64,000 bases of DNA, taken from contig NZ_LR217739.1 of the NCBI RefSeq assembly GCF_900699035.1, positions 370,998-434,997 on the forward strand, read 5' to 3'. Positions 49,611 to 60,017 of this stretch are shown one piece after another; position 1 is the first letter of the stretch; each line of letters begins with the position of its first letter. The position numbers and the translations under genes were made by a program. Origin of the DNA: Buchnera aphidicola (Cinara piceae). Lineage in GTDB: Bacteria > Pseudomonadota > Gammaproteobacteria > Enterobacterales > Enterobacteriaceae. Under the pieces are notes generated by a model. That model did not search any database and was not told the DNA's origin. It was given only the letters and a program-made list of their open reading frames with translations.

Positions 49611-50873
49611 TTATTTTGATCTTTTCATCATATTAAAAAATTCATCATTTGTTTTCGTCATAGATAATTTATTAATTAAAAATTCCATAGCATCAATTTC
49701 ACTCATTGGGTGAATAATTTTTCGTAAAATCCACATTTTCTGTAATTCTTCAGGAACAGTTAACAATTCTTCCCTTCGCGTTCCTGAACGATTATAATCT
49801 ATAGCAGGGAAAACACGTTTCTCTGCTATTTTTCTAGATAATGGTAATTCCATATTACCAGTTCCTTTAAATTCTTCATAAATTACTTCATCCATTTTCG
49901 ATCCTGTATCAATCAAAGCCGTAGCAATAATAGTTAAACTACCGCCTTCTTTTACATTACGTGCGGCCCCAAAAAATCTTTTAGGTCTATGTAAAGCATT
50001 AGCATCTACACCCCCTGTTAATACCTTTCCGGAAGCTGGAACAACAGTATTATATGCGCGAGCTAAGCGAGTAATTGAATCCAATAAAATGATAACATCT
50101 TTTTTATGTTCAACTAATCTCTTTGCTCTTTCGATTACCATTTCTGAAACTTGAACATGTCTAGATGCTGGTTCGTCAAAAGTAGAAGCAACAACTTCGC
50201 CTTTAACTAACCGTTGCATCTCAGTCACCTCTTCAGGCCTTTCATCAATCAATAAAACCATCAAAAAACAATCAGAATGATTATACGCAATACTTTGTGC
50301 TATATTTTGTAATAATATTGTTTTTCCTGCTTTTGGTGGTGCTACAATTAAACCTCGCTGACCTCTACCAATTGGTGATGATAAATCTAATACTCTAGCA
50401 GTTAAATCTTCTTTTGAACCATTACCGCGTTCCATTTTTAATCGAGAATTAGCATGTAAAGGTGTTAAATTTTCAAATAAAATCTTATTACGTGAATTTT
50501 CTGGATGATCATAATTAACTTTATTCACTTTTAATAAAGCAAAATATCTTTCTCCTTCTTTAGGGGGTCTAATTTTTCCAGAAATAGTATCTCCTGTTCT
50601 TAAATTAAAACGACGAATTTGACTAGGAGATACATAGATATCATCAGGACCAGCTAAATAAGAACAATCCGAAGATCTTAAAAAACCAAAACCATCTTGT
50701 AAAATTTCTAAAACACCATCTCCAAATATATCTTCTCCACTTTTAGAATGTTGTTTAAGAATAGAAAAAATAATATCTTGTTTACGTATACGAGCTAAAT
50801 TTTCAAGACCAATCTTTTCACCTAAAATAATAAGTTTTGATACTGATGTATTTTTTAATACCGTAAGATTCAT
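49611..50873 (-). CDS. rho: Transcription termination factor Rho
   Basis: Hexameric RNA helicase ending transcription. 420 residues against 419 in E. coli, with very high identity: [15 protein letters not shown], the RNA-binding GYGFLR-type DGFGFLRS, Walker A APPKAGKT, Walker [10 protein letters not shown] and the Q/R loops. It follows the tRNA cluster on the same strand order as trxA-rho in E. coli. Confidence 0.99.
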   Translation of the reverse strand: MNLTVLKNTSVSKLIILGEKIGLENLARIRKQDIIFSILKQHSKSGEDIFGDGVLEILQDGFGFLRSSDCSYLAGPDDIYVSPSQIRRFNLRTGDTISGKIRPPKEGERYFALLKVNKVNYDHPENSRNKILFENLTPLHANSRLKMERGNGSKEDLTARVLDLSSPIGRGQRGLIVAPPKAGKTILLQNIAQSIAYNHSDCFLMVLLIDERPEEVTEMQRLVKGEVVASTFDEPASRHVQVSEMVIERAKRLVEHKKDVIILLDSITRLARAYNTVVPASGKVLTGGVDANALHRPKRFFGAARNVKEGGSLTIIATALIDTGSKMDEVIYEEFKGTGNMELPLSRKIAEKRVFPAIDYNRSGTRREELLTVPEELQKMWILRKIIHPMSEIDAMEFLINKLSMTKTNDEFFNMMKRSK

Positions 50874-51130
50874 AATAGTGAATTTCTCAATCTATTTGGA
50901 AAAAAAACTATAAAATATTTTTTATATAAAAAAAAATACTATATATAGAATTACTTAATAATTCATATTGAATATATTATTTTTTTATGCAAAAAATATA
51001 ATTATATTATTGTAAATAAAAGGTAAATATGAAAAAAATAATTAAAAAAATCAGTTTTTTATAATAAAATTATTTATTTTATTATATTTACCCGTATAAA
51101 AAAACAAACAAACTAAACAAAATAATTTAT

Positions 51131-51466
51131 TTAATCTAATAATTTTTTATCTAAAAAATTTTTTAACTCTGTTTTAGATAAAACACCTATTTTAGTTCCT
51201 ATAATCTTATTTTTATTAAATAATAATAAAGTAGGGATGCCCCGTATAGAATATTCAATAGGTATTTTTTTATTTGTATCAATATTTATCTTACCGATAA
51301 GAACTTTTTCTGAATATTCATTAGCAATTTCTTCTAAAATTGGTGATAATATTTTACAAGGTCCACACCAATCAGCCCAAAAGTCAACTAAAACAAATTT
51401 TTTTGCTAAAAAAACTTCTGTTTCAAAATTTTTATCTGTTAATTCAATAATTTTAGTAATTTTCAT
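51131..51466 (-). CDS. trxA: Thioredoxin 1
   Basis: Cytosolic disulphide reductant, also donor for ribonucleotide reductase. I start at the ATG at 51466, with AGGA five bases upstream; the ATG two codons earlier overlaps that site. 111 residues. The active site WCGPCK, preceding FWADWCGPCK, and cis-Pro IRGIPTLLLF are intact. Between rep and rho. Confidence 0.98.
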   Translation of the reverse strand: MKITKIIELTDKNFETEVFLAKKFVLVDFWADWCGPCKILSPILEEIANEYSEKVLIGKINIDTNKKIPIEYSIRGIPTLLLFNKNKIIGTKIGVLSKTELKNFLDKKLLD

Positions 51467-51613
51467 AAACATCCTAATATATATTTTTTATATATAAAAA
51501 TAATTTTTACAATAATAATTATATGTGTTAAAAAAAATTGTAGTTAATATAAAATTAACAAGTTTCATTGACGATGATATATATCATATTTTATTTGAAA
51601 AAAATTATTATTT

Positions 51614-53560
51614 TTATTTAGCTATATACTTTACCCAAAAAATTTCTTTTTTTGGTAATTCAAATAAAAATCGACTGGGTTTTAAATTAACAAATATACC
51701 AAATCTTTTCTTTTTTTTGCAAAAACTAAGAAGTAATTGATTTTTTGCTCTTGTAATTCCTACATACATTAAACGACGTTCTTCTGTAATATTACCATCC
51801 ATAATACTTTTTTTATGTGGTAAAGTGCCTTCTTCAACACCAATAATACAAACTACTGAAAATTCTAATCCTTTTGATGCGTGTATTGTCATTAATTGTA
51901 ATCCATCAAATTTCTTATTTTTATTATCCTGAATTGGATGATTAAAATCACCACAAAAAAAACGTATTAATACATCTTCCAATTTCATAGGTAAATTAAA
52001 ACAATCACCAACTAATGTTTTCTTAAACCATTCTGAAAAAAAAATTACATCTTGTATTCTTTTTTCTGAAATATTAACATCATTATAACAAGATGAAATC
52101 CACGAAAAATAATTTGTATCTTGAAGAACTTTTTTCAAAATTTTTTCTGGTGAATAAGATAAAAAAGAAGAGAGTTCTGAAATCCATAAGGAAAAATTAT
52201 TTAATCGTAAAACAACATTCTTCAGTAATTTTAATTTTATTCTTTTATCAGTACTCGCAACAAAAAGACTAATTTTATTGATATGTGCAAAATCTTTTAA
52301 CTTTTTTAGTGTAACTAATCCTATCCTCCGATTCGGGGTATTAATAATACGTAAAAAAGCTAAATCATCGTTATGATTTATAATTAATCGTAAATATGCT
52401 AATAAATCTTTAATTTCTAATAAATCAAAAAAAGATCGTCCTGAATGAATATAATAAGGAATATTTTGATAAATTAATTCTGATTCTACTACCTTAACTT
52501 GATAATTACTACGATATAAAATCGCATAATCTTTATATTTTTTATTATTTTTTTTTTTATGATTTTTAATATATGTAATTATTTTTTGAGCTTCATATAT
52601 TTCATTAATAGACATAATAATATATATTTTATTACCATAATCTAATTTTGAAAATAATTTTTTATTAAAAAAGTTAGCATTATTTGAAATTAAAATATTA
52701 GCTGCATGTAATATACAACCTGAAGAACGATAATTTTGTTCCATTTTAATAATATTTAAATTCGGAAAATCATATTTTAATAAATAAAAAATTTTTTGTT
52801 GAGCACCTCTCCAAGAATAAATAGACTGATCATTATCACCTACCACAGTAAAATTAGAATTATATCCACATAATAATTTAATTAGCTCATATTGACTTAT
52901 ATTAATATCTTGATATTCATCTACTAATAAATATTGAATTTTTTTTTGCCAACGTAATCTAATATTGATATTATTTTTTAATAAAATGGTTGGTAGAAAA
53001 ATTAAGTCATTAAAATCTAATATATTATGTTGTTTAAGAAAACTATCATATTTTTCATAAAAAAAAATATACTGTTTATCTACAGAAGAATTAGTATATT
53101 TACGTGCTAAATTTGGATTTAATAATCTATTTTTCCAATAAGAAATTTGATATAGTAGTTTTTTTAAAAAAAAAACATTACAATTTTTCATACTACGTGT
53201 TATATTTTTTAAAAGCCGTAATTGTTCACTTTCATCAAATAAAGTAAAATTTGATTTTAAACCTAGACATTTATATTCACTTCGAATAATTTTTAAACCT
53301 AATGAATGAAATGTCGATATAGTAATATCTTGAATTTGTTTAATCGTCAATCTCTTAAATAATCGTAATTCAATTTCTTTTGCAGCTTTATTAGTAAATG
53401 TAACAGCAAAAATTTTTTTAGGATCATATTGATAGATTGTAATTAATGTTACTACTTTATTAATAATAACACTAGTCTTACCTGAACCGGCTCCCGCTAA
53501 AATTAAACAAGGTTCATTAATTATATGAAGAGCTTTTTGTTGAATTTTATTTAATATCAT
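51614..53560 (-). CDS. rep: ATP-dependent DNA helicase Rep
   Basis: Superfamily I 3'-5' helicase helping forks through obstacles. The 648-residue product (E. coli 673) has Walker A LAGAGSGKTS, TFTNKAA, Walker B LLVDEYQDI, GDNDQSIYSWRGA, QNYRSS and the late VGITRAK motif. The C-terminal tail that binds DnaB in E. coli is cut short after ELPKKEIFW, so that interaction is probably lost. Confidence 0.97.
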   Translation of the reverse strand: MILNKIQQKALHIINEPCLILAGAGSGKTSVIINKVVTLITIYQYDPKKIFAVTFTNKAAKEIELRLFKRLTIKQIQDITISTFHSLGLKIIRSEYKCLGLKSNFTLFDESEQLRLLKNITRSMKNCNVFFLKKLLYQISYWKNRLLNPNLARKYTNSSVDKQYIFFYEKYDSFLKQHNILDFNDLIFLPTILLKNNINIRLRWQKKIQYLLVDEYQDINISQYELIKLLCGYNSNFTVVGDNDQSIYSWRGAQQKIFYLLKYDFPNLNIIKMEQNYRSSGCILHAANILISNNANFFNKKLFSKLDYGNKIYIIMSINEIYEAQKIITYIKNHKKKNNKKYKDYAILYRSNYQVKVVESELIYQNIPYYIHSGRSFFDLLEIKDLLAYLRLIINHNDDLAFLRIINTPNRRIGLVTLKKLKDFAHINKISLFVASTDKRIKLKLLKNVVLRLNNFSLWISELSSFLSYSPEKILKKVLQDTNYFSWISSCYNDVNISEKRIQDVIFFSEWFKKTLVGDCFNLPMKLEDVLIRFFCGDFNHPIQDNKNKKFDGLQLMTIHASKGLEFSVVCIIGVEEGTLPHKKSIMDGNITEERRLMYVGITRAKNQLLLSFCKKKKRFGIFVNLKPSRFLFELPKKEIFWVKYIAK

Positions 53561-53666
53561 AAATGTAATACTATAAAAATAGTTTTTAAATTAAAATATT
53601 CTATTTAAAAAAAATAAAAACAATAAATATCTACATAAAAATAATTTTATACATAAATAAACTAAA

Positions 53667-55151
53667 TTATTTTTTAATATTATATACTGAAGATCTCATA
53701 TCTTTCATATATAAACGTAATTTTTCTCCAATTTTTTCAATAGGATGTTTATTAATTAAATTATTTAACTTTAACAATTGAACATTACTAATAAAGGAAT
53801 CTTTAATTGATTCTCCTAAGTCATCACTACGAAGAGATTTTAAAAATTTCTTTAATAAAGGGATTGCTCGATCTGAAAATAAATAACTACCATATTCAGC
53901 TGTATCTGATATAACTAAATTCATTTCATATAATCTTTTTCTAGAAATAGTATTTGTTATCAATGGTAACTCATGTAATGATTCATAATAAGCTGATTCA
54001 GGAGTAATACCTGTATCAATCATAGTTTCAAAAGATAATTCTACACCTGCTTTTAACATTGCTACCATTAAAGAACATTTATCAAAATATTCATAATCTA
54101 AAATTTTTCTATTATCATATAAACTAGCATTTTCAAAGCTGGATTTTCTTAAATTTTTTCTCCATTTTATTAATTGTTTATCCCCGCATTGCCAATCAGA
54201 TATCATTTTTTTAGAAAAATTACCAGAAATAATATCATCCATATGTAAACAAAATAATGGTTTTAATAAATTTTTTAATTGTACTGATAATTCATGTACA
54301 CGAATTCTAGAACTAATTGATAAACGAGATAATAATAACTTTATTCCACCGGCTTTCATGCATTCTGCTAATCTTTCCCAACCAAATTGTAATAATGTAG
54401 CAGAATAATCGGAACTATATCCTTTTTCTATAAGATGCTCATAACATACTAATGAACATGCTTGTAACATCCCACATAAAATTGTTTGTTCTCCCATTAA
54501 ATCAGATTTAACTTCTGCAATAAAAGAAGATTGTAAAATTCCAGCTTTATGTGAACCTAAACCAAAAGCCCATGACTTAGCAATATTTAATCCTTTTAAA
54601 TATGGATCATTTTTTTTATGAACAGCAATTAAAGTAGGTACACCAAAACCCATTAAAAATTCTTTTCGTACTTCAGTTCCGGGGCATTTTGGGGCAACCA
54701 TAATGACTGTAATATCTGAACGAATTTGTTCTCCTTCTTCTACAATATTAAAACCATGAGAATATCCTAAAGTAGAATCTTTTTTCATTAACATCTGTAA
54801 TTTTTTTACTACTTTAGTATGTTGTTTATCTGGAGTTAAATTAATAACTAAGTCAGCATCAGGAATTAAATTTTCATATATATCTACATGAAAATTTTCT
54901 TTAGTAACATTTTGCCAAGAAAATGATTTATTTTTTATAGATTTTTTGGGAAGCACAAAAGAAACATTAAAACCAGAATCCCTTAAATTTAATCCTTGAT
55001 TTAATCCTTGAGCCCCACATCCTACTATAACAATTTTTTTACCTTGCAATATTTTTTTAGAATTTAAAAATTCATTTTTATCCATTAAAAAACCAGTTTT
55101 TAACTCAATTAATTGTTCTCTAAAAGAAAGAGAATTGAAGAAATTTTTCAT
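53667..55151 (-). CDS. ilvC: Ketol-acid reductoisomerase (class II)
   Basis: NADPH enzyme making dihydroxyvalerate and dihydroxymethylvalerate for Val, Ile (and Leu). The 494-residue length and duplicated C-terminal knotted domain mark the long enterobacterial class. The Rossmann loop is [10 protein letters not shown]; metal ligands lie in the [10 protein letters not shown] block. Downstream of ilvD in the same direction, 108 bases apart. Confidence 0.98.
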   Translation of the reverse strand: MKNFFNSLSFREQLIELKTGFLMDKNEFLNSKKILQGKKIVIVGCGAQGLNQGLNLRDSGFNVSFVLPKKSIKNKSFSWQNVTKENFHVDIYENLIPDADLVINLTPDKQHTKVVKKLQMLMKKDSTLGYSHGFNIVEEGEQIRSDITVIMVAPKCPGTEVRKEFLMGFGVPTLIAVHKKNDPYLKGLNIAKSWAFGLGSHKAGILQSSFIAEVKSDLMGEQTILCGMLQACSLVCYEHLIEKGYSSDYSATLLQFGWERLAECMKAGGIKLLLSRLSISSRIRVHELSVQLKNLLKPLFCLHMDDIISGNFSKKMISDWQCGDKQLIKWRKNLRKSSFENASLYDNRKILDYEYFDKCSLMVAMLKAGVELSFETMIDTGITPESAYYESLHELPLITNTISRKRLYEMNLVISDTAEYGSYLFSDRAIPLLKKFLKSLRSDDLGESIKDSFISNVQLLKLNNLINKHPIEKIGEKLRLYMKDMRSSVYNIKK

Positions 55152-55259
55152 ATTTTTATTCCTATTTATTATAAGTTAATATAAGAAAGTAATGTGAAAT
55201 TAATTATATGTTTTCATATAATTTAAAATATTAAAAATAAATTTATATAATATTAAAAA

Positions 55260-57110
55260 TTATAGGTGTATTTTTTTTAAATCTCTAACTGCTCCTTTAT
55301 CTGCACTCGTAGCAAAAATACTATATATTTTTAACGAATCCGAAATATTTCGTAAACGATTTTTTGGCGTATATGCTTTGTCTCCTCTTTTTTCTTCTTC
55401 ATGTCTTCGTTTTTTTATTTCTTCCAAAGAAACATTTAATGTAATACTTCTTTTAAGGATATTAATGCTAATTAAATCACCATTATATACTAAAGCAATT
55501 AAACCTTTATTTGCAGCTTCAGGAGAAATATGTCCAATAGAAATACCTGATGTACCTCCTGAAAATCGACCGTCAGTTATCAGAGCACACTTTTTATCTA
55601 AACCGATTGATTTTAAATATGTTGTAGGATATAACATTTCTTGCATTCCTGGTCCACCACAAGGTCCTTCATATCGAATAACAATGATATCTCCTGGTTT
55701 AATTTTTTTATGCAGAATAGCATATACAGCATCATCCTGACTTTCATATACTCTAGCTGGACCTGAAAAAATCATATTATTTTGATCAATAGCCGCGGTC
55801 TTAACGATACTTCCTTTTTTTGCTAAATTACCAGTTAATATAGCTAATCCGCCATCTTTACTATACGCATATTTTTCAGAACGAATACAACCACTTATAC
55901 GATCTATATCTAATGTATCCCACCTAAATGATTGTGAAAATGGAATAATAGTTTTGACTCCCCCTGGACCTGAAGAATAAAAAGAAAAATTATTTTTATT
56001 TCTGTTACCATGGATATCATATTTTTTAATTGTATCTTTTAATGTCAAACCAAGTATATTGTGTACTGAAGTATCTAATAAATTAATTTTACTTAACTCG
56101 GATAAAATACCAAACACTCCTCCTGCACGATGTAAATCTTCCATATGATATAATGATGTACTAGGTGATATTTTACATAAATGTGGAACTTTTCTAGATA
56201 AATAATCAATATCCGTTATATTAAAATTAATTTTAGCTTCATAAGCCAAAGCAAGGAGGTGAAGAACTGTGTTTGTAGACCCGCCCATAGCAATATCTAA
56301 AATCATAGCATTTTTTAAAGTTGATATTGTAAAAATGCTCTTAGGAAGTAACTGAATATTGTTATTTTCATAATAATCTTTTGTATTTTTAACAATAATT
56401 TTACCGGCTTTTAAAAATAATTTCTTTCTATCAACATGAGTAGCTAATATCGTTCCATTACCGGGTAAAGAAAGCCCTATAGCTTCCGTTAAACAATTCA
56501 TTGAATTCGCAGTAAACATACCAGAACAAGAACCGCAGGTTGGACAAGCTGAATGTTCAATATTAGATAAAATTTTATTGGATGTATTTTCATTAGCTCC
56601 ATGAGCTATAGCATCTACTAAATCAATTTTAATTATATTATTATTTAATATAATTTTACCTGATTCCATCGGTCCACCGGAAACAAAAATAGATGGAATA
56701 TTTAATCGTAATGCAGCTAATAACATACCGGGTGTAATTTTATCACAATTAGAAATACACACCATCGCATCTACACAATGCGCATTAATCATATATTCAA
56801 TAGAGTCTGCAATCAATTCTCGTGATGGTAATGAATATAACATACCAGAATGACCCATAGCAATTCCATCATCAATAGCAATGGTATTAAATTCCTTTGG
56901 AATACCCCCATATTTAATAATTTCTTTAGAAACTAATTTTCCTAAATTACGTAAATGTATATGACCAGGAACAAATTCCGTAAAAGAATTTACAATTGCA
57001 ATTATGGGTTTTCCAAAATCCTCATCTTTAACACCTGTTGCTCTCCATAATGCTCTTGCTCCAGCCATATTTCTTCCATTAATAGTTGTAGATGAACGAT
57101 ATATTGGCAT
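55260..57110 (-). CDS. ilvD: Dihydroxy-acid dehydratase
   Basis: Fe-S enzyme that yields the 2-oxo acids for Ile and Val. The 616-residue length equals E. coli. Cluster cysteines are in [11 protein letters not shown] and [17 protein letters not shown]. Substrate site GRFSGGTSG near the C-terminus. Needs the Isc system encoded at 57694-61967. Likely cotranscribed with ilvC. Confidence 0.98.
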   Translation of the reverse strand: MPIYRSSTTINGRNMAGARALWRATGVKDEDFGKPIIAIVNSFTEFVPGHIHLRNLGKLVSKEIIKYGGIPKEFNTIAIDDGIAMGHSGMLYSLPSRELIADSIEYMINAHCVDAMVCISNCDKITPGMLLAALRLNIPSIFVSGGPMESGKIILNNNIIKIDLVDAIAHGANENTSNKILSNIEHSACPTCGSCSGMFTANSMNCLTEAIGLSLPGNGTILATHVDRKKLFLKAGKIIVKNTKDYYENNNIQLLPKSIFTISTLKNAMILDIAMGGSTNTVLHLLALAYEAKINFNITDIDYLSRKVPHLCKISPSTSLYHMEDLHRAGGVFGILSELSKINLLDTSVHNILGLTLKDTIKKYDIHGNRNKNNFSFYSSGPGGVKTIIPFSQSFRWDTLDIDRISGCIRSEKYAYSKDGGLAILTGNLAKKGSIVKTAAIDQNNMIFSGPARVYESQDDAVYAILHKKIKPGDIIVIRYEGPCGGPGMQEMLYPTTYLKSIGLDKKCALITDGRFSGGTSGISIGHISPEAANKGLIALVYNGDLISINILKRSITLNVSLEEIKKRRHEEEKRGDKAYTPKNRLRNISDSLKIYSIFATSADKGAVRDLKKIHL

Positions 57111-57342
57111 TGAATTTACTCATGTAATATAAAATGTAAAAAATTTTTTATTTAGATAAAATTTTATATAAATATATATTTATATAACATCTGAATTATA
57201 CATAAATTATTATAATTATTAACAATTTTTATTTACTACAGATATAAAACAATTAATAAAATATATGCAAGATATATATAAAATCACTTATGTGTTGAAA
57301 AAAAATTAGGATAAGAAAATAAAGCATATGTTTATTTTTATA

Positions 57343-57416
57343 CAGGGGTGGAGGGAATTGAACCCCCAACTTTCGGTTTTGGAGACCGATGCTCTACCAA
57401 ATTGAACTACACCCCT
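57343..57416 (-). tRNA. trpT: tRNA-Trp(CCA)
   Basis: A 74-base tRNA: acceptor AGGGGTG / CACCCCT, anticodon CCA (complement of 57380-57382), T arm GGGGGTTCAATTCCCTC, discriminator G. Matches E. coli trpT. 3' CCA not encoded. Confidence 0.97.
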
Positions 57417-57693
57417 AAAAGAGTAAAAAATCTATATAAATTATTAAAAATATAAATATAAAAATTTTATTAAAAACTATTATACATGAGTGAAAAAAAA
57501 ACACAACTGTGTATAATTTCTAATAAATGATTTTAATAAATTGTTTAAAAAAAAATATTTAATTATATTTTTAATTTTTATTTTTAAAATAATTTATTTA
57601 TACAAACGAAGAAATAGAATATATAATGGTTTATAGATATTTACAACAAAAAAAATCAATCATATATATTTAATTAAATAAGGTTATATAAAA

Positions 57694-58902
57694 ATGAAAT
57701 TTCCTATTTATTTAGATTATGCAGCTACGACGCCAGTAGATCCTAAAGTAAAAGAAAAAATGAATAAATATTGTTCAGTAAATGATATTTTTGGAAACGC
57801 AGCATCTAGATCACATAAATTTGGTTGGGAAGCTGAAGAATCAGTAGATATTGCAAGACATGAGATTGCTAAATTAATTAATTCAGATCCTCGGGAAATA
57901 ATTTTTACTTCCGGTGCTACAGAATCAAATAATTTAGCTATTAAAGGAATTTATGAATTTCATAAAAAAAAAAATACACATATTATTACAAGTAAAATAG
58001 AACATAAATCTGTCTTAGATTGTTGTCGATATTTAGAACATAATGGATGTCATGTTACATATTTAACTCCTAATAAATATGGCGTGATTAATATCTCTCA
58101 AATTAAAGAAAAAGTTCAAAAAAATACAATATTAATTTCAATTATGCATGTTAATAACGAAATTGGGTCTATTCAAGATATTAAAAGTATTAGTAATTTT
58201 TGTAAAAAAAAAGGAATATTTTTTCATGTTGACGCTACACAAAGTGTCGGAAAAATAAAAATAGATATACAAGAAATCAATGTTGATCTTCTATCTTTTT
58301 CTGCTCACAAGATATATGGACCGAAAGGAATAGGTGCATTATATATCCGGAGAAAACCACGTGTAAGATTATCACCTCAAATACACGGTGGAGGACATGA
58401 AAGAGGATTTCGATCTGGAACACTGCCAGTTCATCAAATTGTTGGGTTTGGAGAAGCTTGTAAGATATTAAGAAAAAAAATGAATAAAGATATTTTACAC
58501 ACTACATATTTACGTAATATGCTATGGAATGGTTTATACAAAGTTGAAGAAATTTATTTAAATAGTCATTTTGACTATGTTTCTAGTCATATTATTAATA
58601 TAAGTTTTAATTTTATTGAAGGTGAATCATTATTAATGGCTTTAAAAAATTTAGCAGTTTCTTCAGGGTCAGCTTGTACATCAGCAAGTTTAGAACCATC
58701 ATATGTTTTACGAGCAATTGGAATAAAAGATGAATTAGCACATAGCTCTATTAGATTTTCTATAGGTCGTTTTACAACATCTAAAGAAATTAAATATGCT
58801 ATAATAGCTATTCAAAAAGCAATTCATAAATTAAGAAAACTTTCTCCTCTCTGGGAAATGTTTCAATCAGGCGTCAATATGGATAAAATTCTTTGGAATT
58901 AA
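57694..58902 (+). CDS. iscS: Cysteine desulphurase IscS
   Basis: PLP enzyme that takes sulphur from cysteine for Fe-S clusters and for tRNA thiolation (TusA-TusBCD). The 402-residue product starts [19 protein letters not shown] and has the PLP lysine in [10 protein letters not shown] (near residue 206) and the active cysteine in [10 protein letters not shown] (near 328). The C-terminal [11 protein letters not shown] region that binds IscU is kept. No iscR precedes it. Confidence 0.98.
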   Translation: MKFPIYLDYAATTPVDPKVKEKMNKYCSVNDIFGNAASRSHKFGWEAEESVDIARHEIAKLINSDPREIIFTSGATESNNLAIKGIYEFHKKKNTHIITSKIEHKSVLDCCRYLEHNGCHVTYLTPNKYGVINISQIKEKVQKNTILISIMHVNNEIGSIQDIKSISNFCKKKGIFFHVDATQSVGKIKIDIQEINVDLLSFSAHKIYGPKGIGALYIRRKPRVRLSPQIHGGGHERGFRSGTLPVHQIVGFGEACKILRKKMNKDILHTTYLRNMLWNGLYKVEEIYLNSHFDYVSSHIINISFNFIEGESLLMALKNLAVSSGSACTSASLEPSYVLRAIGIKDELAHSSIRFSIGRFTTSKEIKYAIIAIQKAIHKLRKLSPLWEMFQSGVNMDKILWN

Positions 58903-58929
58903 TACTTTTTATATAGGAAATCCAAAATT

Positions 58930-59319
58930 ATGACATATAGTAAGAAAGTATTAGATCATTATGAAAATCCAAGAAACGTTGGCTCTTTTTCAGAAAATGA
59001 AAAAAATATTGGAACAAGTTTAGTTGGGGCTCCTGCTTGTGGGGATGTAATGAAATTACAAATAAAAGTAAATAATAATGGAATCATAGAAGATGCTTGT
59101 TTTAAAACATATGGATGTGGATCAGCAATAGCCTCTAGTTCTTTAATGACTGAATGGGTAAAAGGAAAAACTTTAAAAGAAGCCAAAAAAATAAAAAATA
59201 CAGACATTGCTAAAGAATTAGAATTACCTCCTGTAAAAATTCATTGTTCTATTTTAGCGGAAGATGCTATTAAAGGAGCAATTGCTAATTATAATCAAAA
59301 ATATAAAAAAATAAAATAA
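58930..59319 (+). CDS. iscU: Fe-S scaffold IscU
   Basis: Scaffold for cluster assembly. The 129 residues hold the three cysteines (GAPACGD, YGCGSAIAS, IHCSILAED) and the LPPVK motif that HscA binds, just before the third cysteine. 27 bases after iscS. No iscA follows. Confidence 0.98.
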   Translation: MTYSKKVLDHYENPRNVGSFSENEKNIGTSLVGAPACGDVMKLQIKVNNNGIIEDACFKTYGCGSAIASSSLMTEWVKGKTLKEAKKIKNTDIAKELELPPVKIHCSILAEDAIKGAIANYNQKYKKIK

Positions 59320-59350
59320 GTAAAAATAAAAAATTAGTATACTATTAATA

Positions 59351-59386
59351 TAGTGCTGAAATTAAATGTATTTTTATTCAGCACTA
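59351..59386 (+). terminator. Hairpin between iscU and hscB
   Basis: A 10-bp stem (TAGTGCTGAA / TTCAGCACTA) with a 16-base loop starts 31 bases after iscU. It has no strict T run. It may partly end transcription and lower hscBA-fdx output relative to iscSU, or protect the iscSU mRNA 3' end. Confidence 0.65.
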
Positions 59387-59486
59387 GTTATAGTCAAACT
59401 ATATCGTTTTATATTTAAATTTTTTAATTTATTTTTTACAAAAAAATATTTTTTCTAAAAAAAAATCTATTTTTATAGGCATACAA

Positions 59487-60017
59487 ATGAATTATTTTAA
59501 TTTATTTCAACTACCACAACAATTCCAAATAGATAAAAAAGTATTAATTAATAAATTTTATGATCTACAAAAAAAATATCACCCAGATATGTTTAACAAA
59601 GATATTACAGATAAAAAAAACCAGTTATCAATGTCAATTAAAATTAATAAAGGATTTAATATATTAAACAACAAATTTACTAGAGCAAAACATTTATTAA
59701 AAATATCTAAAAAAAAACATTCTATTAAAGACAATAAAATCATTAATAAACAAGAAATACTTTTAGAACAATTTGAATTATATGAAAAAATACAAACAAT
59801 AAAAAATCAATCTAATGCATATAAAAAAATAAATTTTTTTATTAAAAAAATTAAAAATAAATTATCGTTCTATTTTGAAAAATTTAATAAAAATATTAAA
59901 AAAAAAAAAATTAATTCTGCAAATAAAACATTTTTTCATATATCCTTTATCTATAAAATTTTAAAAAAAACAAAAAAACTAAAAAAAATAACATATAAAA
60001 AAAAGGAAAAAAAATGA
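59487..60017 (+). CDS. hscB: Co-chaperone HscB (Hsc20)
   Basis: J-domain protein that recruits IscU to HscA. The 176-residue product begins MNYFNLFQLPQQFQID and has the J-domain HPD in KKYHPDMFN. The C-terminal three-helix part is very lysine- and asparagine-rich. Its TGA overlaps the hscA ATG (ATGA at 60014-60017). Confidence 0.95.
   Translation: MNYFNLFQLPQQFQIDKKVLINKFYDLQKKYHPDMFNKDITDKKNQLSMSIKINKGFNILNNKFTRAKHLLKISKKKHSIKDNKIINKQEILLEQFELYEKIQTIKNQSNAYKKINFFIKKIKNKLSFYFEKFNKNIKKKKINSANKTFFHISFIYKILKKTKKLKKITYKKKEKK

Noticed and set aside
51525-51740. 71-codon plus-strand frame between trxA and rep
   Set aside because: It runs antisense into the conserved rep C-terminus and has no recognisable product.
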